This document shows positions 15,377-22,051 of a stretch of DNA of 22,051 nucleotides, in pieces (position 1 is the first letter of the stretch; each line of letters opens with the position of its first letter). The position numbers and the translations under genes were made by a program. The notes beneath the pieces are model-generated. The model was not told the DNA's origin. It worked only from the letters and a program-made list of their open reading frames with translations, and made no database searches. Source of the DNA: Bacteroidales bacterium (GTDB taxonomy: Bacteria > Bacteroidota > Bacteroidia > Bacteroidales > VadinHA17); NCBI GenBank assembly GCA_012514255.1, contig JAAZAP010000089.1, positions 1 to 22,051 of the forward strand. Direction: 5' to 3'.

Positions 15377-15754
15377 TCAGTCCTCCTCCTCAGGCATCTC
15401 AAGGTAATTGCTGCATTTCTGCAGGTCAAGGTAACCCTCTTCTGTCTCCCTGAATCCATATTCGAAACAGTAAGACCATCCTACTCCCTCCCTCGTTTCT
15501 ACAAGGTGTGTGAAGAATGTGAAGTTGTAACCCTGGGCTATCAGGGCATCCCTGTGGATGTGGTGATGACCGTCTCCATACAGGTCAGCAAGCACCTTCC
15601 TGTTGCGCCTGAGCTGGGCGTGGACATTGCGAACGTAGTTGTTCTGATCTCTGTTAAGACGGTTATTGTAATTGTTACGGCACTGGTCAGAACAGAATTT
15701 CTTGTCAGACCGTCCAAGGAGCCTGGCTCCGCAGTCAAGACATACTCTTTCCAC
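15377..15754 (-). CDS. Small zinc-ribbon protein (DUF2116-like N-terminus)
   Basis: 125 aa from a GTG start; no in-frame ATG lies upstream. The N-terminus holds four cysteines in zinc-ribbon spacing, Cys5-x2-Cys8 and Cys21-x3-Cys25 (CLDCG ... KFCSDQCRNNY), like DUF2116 ribbons. A basic, Asn/Arg-rich segment (26-55) could contact nucleic acid, followed by a His cluster (63-68, HHHIHR). The rest is a small mixed domain (TFFTHLVETREGVGWSYCFE) ending in an acidic tail. Function is unknown; a regulatory or nucleic-acid-binding role is only inference. A -7-like box TATCTTTA lies at 15770-15777 on the minus strand. It is divergent from ssb across a 195-bp region with repeats. Confidence 0.7.
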   Translation of the reverse strand: MERVCLDCGARLLGRSDKKFCSDQCRNNYNNRLNRDQNNYVRNVHAQLRRNRKVLADLYGDGHHHIHRDALIAQGYNFTFFTHLVETREGVGWSYCFEYGFRETEEGYLDLQKCSNYLEMPEEED

Positions 15755-15828
15755 AACAGAATGTTTCCATAAAGATATAAAAACTTTTAGTTAAAATATT
15801 CCTATCAGTCTGATTATTATTCTGAAAA

Positions 15829-15842
15829 CCGTTTACAAACGG
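15829..15842. promoter_or_regulatory. Perfect dyad upstream of ssb
   Basis: CCGTTT-AC-AAACGG is a perfect 6+6 bp inverted repeat with a 2-bp centre. It overlaps the first of the 21-bp direct repeats in the divergent zinc-ribbon/ssb intergenic region, as expected of an operator. No regulator is identified. Confidence 0.45.
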
Positions 15843-15902
15843 ATATAAACGACTCCTAAGCGGATAGAAATGATTATTAACCGGATCAACTCCCGGCCAT
15901 GG
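15840..15902 (+). repeat. Three 21-bp-spaced CGGAT repeats
   Basis: Units begin at 15840, 15861 and 15882, exactly 21 bp apart (two helical turns). The first two share 15 of 21 bases around CGGATAnAAAnGA; the third keeps mainly CGGAT and the following AA. The phasing places each unit on the same DNA face, suggesting cooperative binding by a regulator acting on ssb, the divergent zinc-ribbon gene, or both. Confidence 0.55.
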
Positions 15903-15949
15903 TGCAAATTTGTATCGTTAACAGCATTACTAATTAAAAACAAAAGGTC

Positions 15950-16390
15950 ATGAATGGATTAAGAAACAAGGTACAACTGATCGGTCGTCTGGGTCAGGAT
16001 CCTGAAGTCAAAACGCTTGAGAGCGGGAAGAAGGTTGCTCACTTCAACCTGGCAACCAATGAGAGCTACAAGAATGCTGAGGGCACAAAAATTGATGAGA
16101 CCACCTGGCACAGTATAGTTGCATGGAACGGTCTTGCAGAGCTCTCCTCAAGATTTCTCTCCAAGGGCCGTGAGGTCTGCATTGAGGGGCGCATAGCCTA
16201 CAGAACCTATACCGACAAGACCGGTATTCAGAGGAATGTCACAGAGATAGTGGCCACTGATCTGGTCATGTTCAATTCGGGTAACAGGTCGCGTGAGATA
16301 ATATCTGATGAGCCAGATGAGATCAGTGTCGTTGAACCGTTGGCTGACAAGGAGCCTGCCGGGCGTGGCGGCAAAACCCGTGGCAAATAG
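15950..16390 (+). CDS. ssb: Single-stranded DNA-binding protein, tail lacking acidic tip
   Basis: 146 aa. Residues 1-~107 are a canonical SSB OB fold: NKVQLIGRLGQDPEVKTLES, KVAHFNLATNES, TTWHSIVAWNGLAE, GREVCIEGRIAYRTYTDKTG and ATDLVMF. It binds ssDNA, probably as a tetramer, during replication, repair or recombination. The tail is short (~39 residues) and ends GRGGKTRGK. The acidic DDDLPF-type tip that recruits partner proteins in most bacterial SSBs is missing. This suggests a secondary SSB paralogue, with a housekeeping copy elsewhere. The gene stands alone, with an intrinsic terminator after it. Confidence 0.92.
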   Translation: MNGLRNKVQLIGRLGQDPEVKTLESGKKVAHFNLATNESYKNAEGTKIDETTWHSIVAWNGLAELSSRFLSKGREVCIEGRIAYRTYTDKTGIQRNVTEIVATDLVMFNSGNRSREIISDEPDEISVVEPLADKEPAGRGGKTRGK

Positions 16391-16468
16391 TCATGGGCAG
16401 GGGGCATCAACGGCAGTCATATGTGACTGAGGGGTCGGATTGAGGGGTATGAGTGTTTCGCTGGCAGG

Positions 16469-16500
16469 TCCCGGCAGAGTGCCGGGATCTGTTTGTTGTT
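16469..16500 (+). terminator. Intrinsic terminator after ssb
   Basis: An 8-bp stem, TCCCGGCA paired with TGCCGGGA, has a 3-base loop (GAG) and is followed by the T-rich TCTGTTTGTTGTT. It lies 79 bp after the ssb stop. The stretch 16391-16549 holds no gene. It also has a 6-bp hairpin, CAGTCA/TGACTG (16414-16429), without a T tract. Confidence 0.7.
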
Positions 16501-16549
16501 CAGGTGTCTCCGTTTGTTTTCCCGCCTGAACCAGGCACGCGGTTCCTCC

Positions 16550-17125
16550 CTACCTGCCTGCGGCATCCCTGCCGGCACGCAACGCCTTGAGATTCACCTC
16601 AACAACCTCATCGCCCTTGCGGCTGAACATTTTCCTGACAGCATCCTCAAGCGCGCCAAAGGGCATTGAGATGAATGATGAGGCTGCCCCGAGAATCACC
16701 ATGTTACCTGATCTTGACGAACCTAGCTCCCTCGCGATGTTGTCTGCATCAATAACTATTGCATTGCCTGCTCCCTCCAATTCAGCCAGCACCAACTCAG
16801 CATCAGGATAATCAGGAATATTCACATACGGGACCGAGTTGGTCACCAGCCAGCCTTTGGAAGAGAGCCAGGGAAGGTAACGGAGGGCTTCCATCGGTTC
16901 AACACTGATGATTAGATCCGCGCCGCCATGCGGAATGAGGTCTGACCATATCTCCCTGTCAGAGAGTCTCAGATGTGACTGCACATCACCGCCTCTCTGG
17001 CTCATCCCATGCACCTCAGCCTGCTTGAGGAAGAGATTCTGTTCCACGGCAGCAAGCCCTATGGTGGCAGCAATGGAGAGGATACCCTGTCCTCCCACAC
17101 CTGCAAGTATAATATCACACTTCAT
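16550..17125 (-). CDS. iorB: Indolepyruvate:ferredoxin oxidoreductase, beta subunit
   Basis: 191 aa from the ATG at 17125. A longer reading from 17149 overlaps iorA, but a clean AGGAGA (17131-17136) sits six bases before the inner ATG, so that start is chosen. It begins MKCDIILAGVGGQGILSIA, the glycine-rich motif of the gamma-type domain of 2-oxoacid:ferredoxin oxidoreductases. EVHGMSQRGGDVQSHLRLSD and GNMVILGA follow, both typical of IorB. With IorA it oxidatively decarboxylates aryl pyruvates made by transamination of aromatic amino acids, giving aryl-acetyl-CoA, CO2 and reduced ferredoxin, or runs the reverse. It is one base downstream of the iorA stop and so coupled. Confidence 0.93.
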   Translation of the reverse strand: MKCDIILAGVGGQGILSIAATIGLAAVEQNLFLKQAEVHGMSQRGGDVQSHLRLSDREIWSDLIPHGGADLIISVEPMEALRYLPWLSSKGWLVTNSVPYVNIPDYPDAELVLAELEGAGNAIVIDADNIARELGSSRSGNMVILGAASSFISMPFGALEDAVRKMFSRKGDEVVEVNLKALRAGRDAAGR

Positions 17126-17126
17126 A

Positions 17127-18746
17127 CTATTCTCCTGATTTGTTTTCATCAGCCATTTCGGCCTTCTTTCTGCGTGATGCAGTCTGTATGCACTCGCGCC
17201 TGGCGAGGATCACCGAGAGTCCCTTATGATGCAGCTCGGTCCGGATAATGGATTTGTTTTCTTCATGATTCTTTCGCAATGGTACAATCACCTTCAGATG
17301 ATCCGGGTCAACCCCCAGCCCCAGGCAGATGCTCTCCAGCCTGTCAGTAGCCTGTGACTTCTGCCCGCCGGTCATACCGGTTGTGGAATTGTCTGAAATG
17401 ATCAGTGTTATCAGCGAGTCTTTTATCACAGCGTCAAGCAGGCCGGTCATCCCGGAATGGGTAAATGTGGAGTCACCAATTACCGCCACGGCCGGAAAGA
17501 GCCCGGCATCAGCAGCACCGACAGCCATGGTAACCGATGCTCCCATGTCAACGCATGAGTTTACCATGTTATATGGAGGCAAAGCTCCAAGAGTATAGCA
17601 CCCGATATCGGAGAAGACCCTTCCCGGTCCTGCCTCCGCCATCACCTCCGCCAGAGCCGAATAGAGGTCAGCATGGCCACACCCCTTGCAGAATGAAGGC
17701 GGGCGTTGACGAACCACTGAAGGCACATCCTTTCCTGTCGGAGCCTTCAGCCCCAGCGCAGAGGCAACGATCGATGGATTAAGCTCCCCGTCACGCGGAA
17801 CAGTGCCATCCATGCGGCCAAGAACGGTCACATCCCTGTCGAGCAGCCCTCTCAGATGCTCCTCGATGATGGGATAACCCTCCTCAAGCACCAGCACCCT
17901 GTCACTCCTTGTCACCAGGGCTGCAACCTTATCCCTGTTCAACGGATAGGATCCGACAGAAAGAATATTATACTCTCCTGCTCTGTCACCAATGTTCTCC
18001 ATCAGATAGTTGTATGCGATGCCGCAGGCAATGATGCCCATCTCTCTGCCCTTTCCCTCAGTGAGCCTGTTGTTTCCTTCAATCACGGGGTCATCATGCA
18101 GCTTCTCATATATACCTGTGAGCCTCCTGTACTGTTTTCTTGCTATCGCCGGCAACAACACGAATTGCCTGGGATCAGAAGGCAGGGTAAGGCTGTTCTG
18201 CACTGCCTTCTCCCTCCTTCCTACTGCCGACCTTGAATGTGCCAGGCGGGTAGTGATCCTGAAGAGCACCGGAAGCCTGTACTTCTCAGATAATGCAAAA
18301 GCATCAAAGATCATGTCATAGGCTTCCTGCTGGTTGCGAGGTTCGAGCACCGGCACCATGGCAAATCTTCCATAGAACCGGGAGTCCTGCTCGTTCTGTG
18401 AGGAATGCATTGACGGATCATCAGCCGCAACCACCACAAGACCTCCGTTCACACCCGTCACTGCCGAGTTAACAAAGGCATCAGCTGCCACATTCAGTCC
18501 CACATGCTTCATGGCTACCATGGCCCTCCTGCCGGCATAGGACATGCCCAGGGCAGCCTCCATGGCAGTCTTCTCATTAGATGACCATTCCCTGTGCACC
18601 CGGTCGTCAGCAGCCTGGCGGGAAGCCTGTATGTACTCCATTATCTCCGTTGACGGCGTCCCCGGATAGGCATACATGCCGCTCAGACCGGCATCCAGGG
18701 CTGCCTGTGCAATAGCCTCATCTCCAAGTAATAAGAGTTTATGCAT
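17127..18746 (-). CDS. iorA: Indolepyruvate:ferredoxin oxidoreductase, alpha subunit (short form)
   Basis: 539 aa. The N-terminal pyrimidine-binding half has YAYPGTPSTEIMEYI (25-39), NEKTAMEAALGMSYAGRRA (57-75) and MKHVGLNVAADAF (79-91), as in IorA. The C-terminal thiamine-diphosphate half has FCKGCGHADLYSAL (352-365) and the cofactor motif GDSTFTHSGM through Asn453 (424-453). Archaeal IorA continues into a domain with two [4Fe-4S] clusters; here the chain ends soon after ARRECIQT (515-522) in a charged tail, so those clusters are absent. Electrons would have to pass straight to a separate ferredoxin. A TAATTTTG -7-like match lies on the minus strand at 18848-18855, giving a leader of about 95 bases. 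Confidence 0.93.
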   Translation of the reverse strand: MHKLLLLGDEAIAQAALDAGLSGMYAYPGTPSTEIMEYIQASRQAADDRVHREWSSNEKTAMEAALGMSYAGRRAMVAMKHVGLNVAADAFVNSAVTGVNGGLVVVAADDPSMHSSQNEQDSRFYGRFAMVPVLEPRNQQEAYDMIFDAFALSEKYRLPVLFRITTRLAHSRSAVGRREKAVQNSLTLPSDPRQFVLLPAIARKQYRRLTGIYEKLHDDPVIEGNNRLTEGKGREMGIIACGIAYNYLMENIGDRAGEYNILSVGSYPLNRDKVAALVTRSDRVLVLEEGYPIIEEHLRGLLDRDVTVLGRMDGTVPRDGELNPSIVASALGLKAPTGKDVPSVVRQRPPSFCKGCGHADLYSALAEVMAEAGPGRVFSDIGCYTLGALPPYNMVNSCVDMGASVTMAVGAADAGLFPAVAVIGDSTFTHSGMTGLLDAVIKDSLITLIISDNSTTGMTGGQKSQATDRLESICLGLGVDPDHLKVIVPLRKNHEENKSIIRTELHHKGLSVILARRECIQTASRRKKAEMADENKSGE

Positions 18747-18862
18747 ATTTTTTTAACTTATTGAATTTTCTGTTACGATGACAGTAAAGATGATTAAAGT
18801 TAAGTTAAAATCAAGAAGTAAATGTCATTATTGCTTACTTTACGTCACAAAATTATCTGTCG

Positions 18863-19543
18863 TTGAAGAAGTTTTTGGTGATTTGTGTCATGCTGCTCTT
18901 TTCGTTCTTCTCCATGAGTGCTCAGAGTGGTGAAAAAAGGTATATCCAGATTGACGGACTGACTGCTAACGAGAATGGGTATATTGTTCCGGATGTCAGT
19001 ATCTATTCAAAACATCTGCGCCGTGGGGCAGCAAGTGACCATCGTGGAATCTTTTCCATTATAAGCACTCCGGGTGACACCGTTTTCTTCAGCGCCATCG
19101 GTTTTAAATCAACCCTGCTGACCATACCTGTCAATGCCATGGGTGACCATTATACAACTGATGTCATAATGGTTACTGACACTATTCAGATAGGCGAGGT
19201 GCTTGTATTGCCATGGAAGACCTATTCGGAATTCAAGAGGGCTGTTCTGGAAAACAAGCCTGTGGACCCGCTTATGGAGAACATGGAATACAATCTTGCC
19301 ATGGTGCAGCAACAGATATGGAGTGACATGACTCCCACCCCGGGCGAAGCTTACCGTTTCACAATGCAGCAAATGTCAAACGACCTCTATACGAGGGGAC
19401 AACTGCCAGCCAATAACCTTCTCAATCCCTTTGCCTGGCAGAAATTTGTCAAGGGTGTGAAGAACGGGATGCTGAAGAATGAACCTTCCAAAGCAACTAA
19501 AGTAAAAAAGAGCAAGAAGCGCAAGAAAAAAAAGAGTGACTGA
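18863..19543 (+). CDS. Secreted carboxypeptidase-regulatory-like domain protein
   Basis: 226 aa from a TTG start, chosen because it gives a full signal peptide (MKKFLVICVMLLFSFFSMSAQ); the next ATG at 18890 would lose the basic n-region. Residues ~27-105 are a CarboxypepD_reg-like beta-sandwich (YIVPDVSIYSK, DHRGIFSI, PGDTVFFSAIGFKS), the domain often found on Bacteroidota TonB receptors. The rest (~115-205) is an uncharacterised segment with many Met and Gln. It ends in a striking lysine-rich tail (KKSKKRKKKKSD). Its stop overlaps the TonB receptor start by one base (TGATG), so the two are coupled. It is probably periplasmic or envelope-associated and works with that receptor; its precise role is unknown. 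Confidence 0.78.
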   Translation: MKKFLVICVMLLFSFFSMSAQSGEKRYIQIDGLTANENGYIVPDVSIYSKHLRRGAASDHRGIFSIISTPGDTVFFSAIGFKSTLLTIPVNAMGDHYTTDVIMVTDTIQIGEVLVLPWKTYSEFKRAVLENKPVDPLMENMEYNLAMVQQQIWSDMTPTPGEAYRFTMQQMSNDLYTRGQLPANNLLNPFAWQKFVKGVKNGMLKNEPSKATKVKKSKKRKKKKSD

Positions 19544-21966
19544 TGGCATGGTCATCATGGAAAATACTCCTGCTGGTTTCTATATTTCTATCTGTGGTCC
19601 CCAACAGCCGCCTGCTGGGGCAGGAGAAACCTTTCTCCGGTACGGTAACTGACACTGCCGGAGTTGCCATCCCGGGTGTAACCGTCTACCTGCCAGTAAT
19701 GAACAAAGGAACCGTTACATCAGCTGACGGAACCTTCACCCTGTCCATTGATAATATCGGTAATGACAGCGTCACTGTTTCTTTTACATGCATCGGATAC
19801 AGAAAACTGACCCTCACATTTGGTCCGGACCAGACTATCATTCCTCTGACTATTAAACTATTACACGAAGTGATTGTAATGGATGATATACGTGTCACAG
19901 CCACCCGACAGGATAATATCACGGTAATCAACATCCCTGCAGTAGCCGGCGCCGTCATCCCATCCGTAGCAGGGGGAGTGGAATCGGCTATAGCCACCCT
20001 TCCCGGTGTCTCTTCATTCAGTGAACTCAGCTCGGGATACTCAGTCAGAGGTGGCAGCTATGATGAAAACCTTGTATATATCAATGATGTTGAAGTTTAC
20101 CGGCCTTATCTTATCAGGACCGGCCAGCAGGAGGGCCTTAGCAGGATCAATCCTGACCTGACCGCTTCAGTGAACTTCTCACCCGGAGGATTCAGTGCTG
20201 CCTATGGTGACCGTATGTCATCCGTGCTTGACATCACCTACCGTGAGCCTGAGAAAAGGGAGGGATCGGTTTCCCTAAGCCTTCTTACCTCGTCCGCTCA
20301 TGCCGGGGCAAGAAGCAATGATGATCGTTTCTGGTTTATTGCCGGGGCACGGTACCGTTCCAACGCCATCCTTCTGGGGAGTCTTGATGACCGTGGTGCC
20401 TACAGGCCTCATTTTGCTGATCTGCAAGCCATCGGGGGTTTCCAGCCTGACAACAGGACCAGGCTGACACTCTCTCTCTGGGGTTCGTCAAACATTTACA
20501 CCTTTGTTCCGAGGAGCAGGACCACCACCTTCGGTACCTTTGAGAATGCCTATCGCCTGTATGCCTATTTTGAGGGAGGCGAAAGAGACAGGTATCACAC
20601 AGGCGGCGGTGCTCTGACGCTGGACATTAAACACAGTGAAAGGTATGCCTCAAAGGTCATCCTCTCCTCATGGATTTCCGGTGAATATGAGAACTATGAT
20701 ATCAGGGGTGCCTACAGTCTCATGGCGCTTGACAGAAATGAAGGCACGGAAAACAGACCGGACACAACACTCAATGCCGGAGTGGGAAGCTGGCTGTCGC
20801 ACGCCCGTAACTCATACCGGAGCAATGTGACAGCGCTGTCATACAAAGGCTCAGCCTCATCTGGCAGAAGCGGCCTCGAATGGGGTGTCACGGCCAGATA
20901 CCGTAACTACGACTCCTACAGGAACGAATGGCTGCGTGTTGACTCAGCAGGATTTACCCTTGGAGGAACGGGAGATGGGCTGGAACTCACAACAAGCACT
21001 GACCTTGCAGTCAGTACCGGGAGCCTGACAGCAGAAGGATGGATCATCAGCCGCACCGGTTTCCTGATAGCAGGAAGGAAAAGCGACCTCAATGCCGGAA
21101 TAAGAACATCATATGATACATATGGCTCCGAGCTTCTTGTCTCGCCACGCGTAGCTCTGAGGACAGCTATATCACAGCGGTTTTCACTTTATCTTGCTGC
21201 CGGCGCCTATCATCAGCCCCCCGGAGGTCGTGAATTGCTGATAGGCAATGATTCTGAAGTGCCCCGGCTAATGGCACAGCGCTCATGGCACCTGACAGCA
21301 GGTGCACGATACGATTTCATTGCCTGGGAGAGACCTTTCAGATTTACCGCCGAAGCCTGGGGAAAAAAGTTCAGCCGCCAGTTGCCTTACCTCATTGACA
21401 ATGTAAGGCTGGTCTACTACGGTGGCAATATTGCCAGAGGTTATTCAGCCGGAGTGGATCTGAGGGTCAACGGGGAATTCGTTCCCGGGGTAGAGTCATG
21501 GTTCAGCCTCTCACTGATGAAATCGGAGATGATGATTCCTTCACTCACAACGGGATGGTATCCCGCTCCCTTTGATCAACGGGTACACTTCAGCATCTTC
21601 TTCCAGGATTACCTGCCTGATCATCCTGATTTCCGGGCGCACATTAATATTGCTTTCGGCACAGGCCTGCCAACCTCACCACCGGGTATGGAACAGTGGG
21701 ATGTCTGGTTCAGGATGCCTCCCTACAGACGCATAGATATCGGATTTTCTAAAGTGCTTATAGGAAGCCCTGTCAAAACAAAAGTGCCTTTCATGAAAGA
21801 GCTGGTCGCAGGCTTTGAGATTTTTAACCTGGCTGACATGCGAAATACTATTTCATACACCTGGATCCGTACCGTAAGAAACAGCCAGGGTGAGAGCAGG
21901 GAATATGCCGTGCCCAACTACCTTACCAGAAGAAGCCTCAACCTGAAACTGACAGCACAATTCTGA
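19543..21966 (+). CDS. TonB-dependent outer-membrane receptor
   Basis: 807 aa. Signal peptide ~1-27 (ends RLLGQ), then a carboxypeptidase-regulatory-like domain (~30-115: FSGTVTDTAGVAIPGVTVYL, GTFTLSI, FTCIGYRKLTL). The plug domain runs from ~120 to ~235 (IRVTATRQDN; SSGYSVRGGSYDENLVYIND; SPGGFSAAYGDRMSSVLDI). A 22-strand-type barrel follows and ends SLNLKLTAQF with the C-terminal Phe. It takes up a ligand across the outer membrane using TonB energy. No SusD-like gene follows within the window, so it is probably not a classical SusCD pair; a siderophore, cofactor, metal or peptide ligand is possible. It is coupled to the upstream secreted protein. Confidence 0.92.
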   Translation: MAWSSWKILLLVSIFLSVVPNSRLLGQEKPFSGTVTDTAGVAIPGVTVYLPVMNKGTVTSADGTFTLSIDNIGNDSVTVSFTCIGYRKLTLTFGPDQTIIPLTIKLLHEVIVMDDIRVTATRQDNITVINIPAVAGAVIPSVAGGVESAIATLPGVSSFSELSSGYSVRGGSYDENLVYINDVEVYRPYLIRTGQQEGLSRINPDLTASVNFSPGGFSAAYGDRMSSVLDITYREPEKREGSVSLSLLTSSAHAGARSNDDRFWFIAGARYRSNAILLGSLDDRGAYRPHFADLQAIGGFQPDNRTRLTLSLWGSSNIYTFVPRSRTTTFGTFENAYRLYAYFEGGERDRYHTGGGALTLDIKHSERYASKVILSSWISGEYENYDIRGAYSLMALDRNEGTENRPDTTLNAGVGSWLSHARNSYRSNVTALSYKGSASSGRSGLEWGVTARYRNYDSYRNEWLRVDSAGFTLGGTGDGLELTTSTDLAVSTGSLTAEGWIISRTGFLIAGRKSDLNAGIRTSYDTYGSELLVSPRVALRTAISQRFSLYLAAGAYHQPPGGRELLIGNDSEVPRLMAQRSWHLTAGARYDFIAWERPFRFTAEAWGKKFSRQLPYLIDNVRLVYYGGNIARGYSAGVDLRVNGEFVPGVESWFSLSLMKSEMMIPSLTTGWYPAPFDQRVHFSIFFQDYLPDHPDFRAHINIAFGTGLPTSPPGMEQWDVWFRMPPYRRIDIGFSKVLIGSPVKTKVPFMKELVAGFEIFNLADMRNTISYTWIRTVRNSQGESREYAVPNYLTRRSLNLKLTAQF

Positions 21967-22012
21967 CGTATAAGGATGTCAGAGCAACATTTATTCTTAA
22001 TTTCGTATCCTG

Positions 22013-22051
22013 ATGAACAGGTTTGAGATCACATTTACAGCCATCATGGCC
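22013..22051 (+). CDS. Start of a further gene (partial, 13 codons)
   Basis: ATG at 22013 opens a frame MNRFEITFTAIMA that runs off the right edge, 46 bp after the TonB receptor stop and in the same direction. A short polar start followed by hydrophobic residues would suit a signal peptide or lipoprotein signal. In Bacteroidota a lipoprotein such as a DUF4249 protein often follows this kind of receptor, but the sequence is too short to decide. Confidence 0.4.
   Translation, partial: MNRFEITFTAIMA

Noticed and set aside
17126..17149. Longer iorB start overlapping iorA
   Set aside because: A strong AGGAGA sits at correct spacing before the inner ATG at 17125, where the conserved domain begins.

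Overview
The window looks like chromosomal DNA from a Bacteroidota bacterium, most likely an anaerobic or fermentative Bacteroidales-type lineage. This rests on four things. There is a TonB receptor with an N-terminal carboxypeptidase-regulatory domain. Several genes have upstream boxes matching the Bacteroidota -7 consensus TAnnTTTG. Strong Shine-Dalgarno sequences are scarce. The small-protein and enzyme families (DUF6132, GH109, short IorA) are typical of the phylum. No insertion sequence, phage, CRISPR array or RNA gene was seen, and no gap between genes reaches 300 bases.

Region 1 (1-7014, minus strand) is a tightly packed six-gene operon with the layout of a group 4 energy-converting [NiFe] hydrogenase or formate hydrogenlyase: HyfB-, HyfC-, HyfE-, HyfF-, HyfG- and HyfI-like subunits, the last cut by the window edge. 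The large subunit has lost all four cysteines that bind the Ni-Fe site. The small subunit is fused to a one-cluster ferredoxin domain and has Asp where the first proximal-cluster cysteine should be. This is therefore an energy-converting-hydrogenase-related (Ehr) complex: an ion-pumping membrane arm on a redox module that should not make or use H2, with an unknown substrate. It is the most interesting system in the window.

Region 2 (7096-11353) holds a Tat-exported, probably lipid-anchored GH109-type NAD-dependent glycosidase, a small DUF6132 membrane protein translationally coupled to a family 4 glycosyltransferase, and a divergent second glycosyltransferase.

Region 3 (11414-15754, minus strand) is mostly envelope genes. 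Cardiolipin synthase and MltG form an operon. Upstream lie an outer-membrane beta-barrel protein with a clear intrinsic terminator, a TlpA-like thioredoxin-fold protein and a small zinc-ribbon protein.

Region 4 (15755-18746) has a single-strand DNA-binding protein without the usual acidic C-terminal tip, preceded by a set of 21-bp direct repeats and a dyad. Convergent to it is iorAB, encoding indolepyruvate:ferredoxin oxidoreductase in a form lacking the ferredoxin domain of the archaeal enzyme.

Region 5 (18863-22051, plus strand) is an envelope operon: a small secreted protein with a carboxypeptidase-regulatory-like domain, an overlapping TonB-dependent receptor, and the first 13 codons of a further gene.
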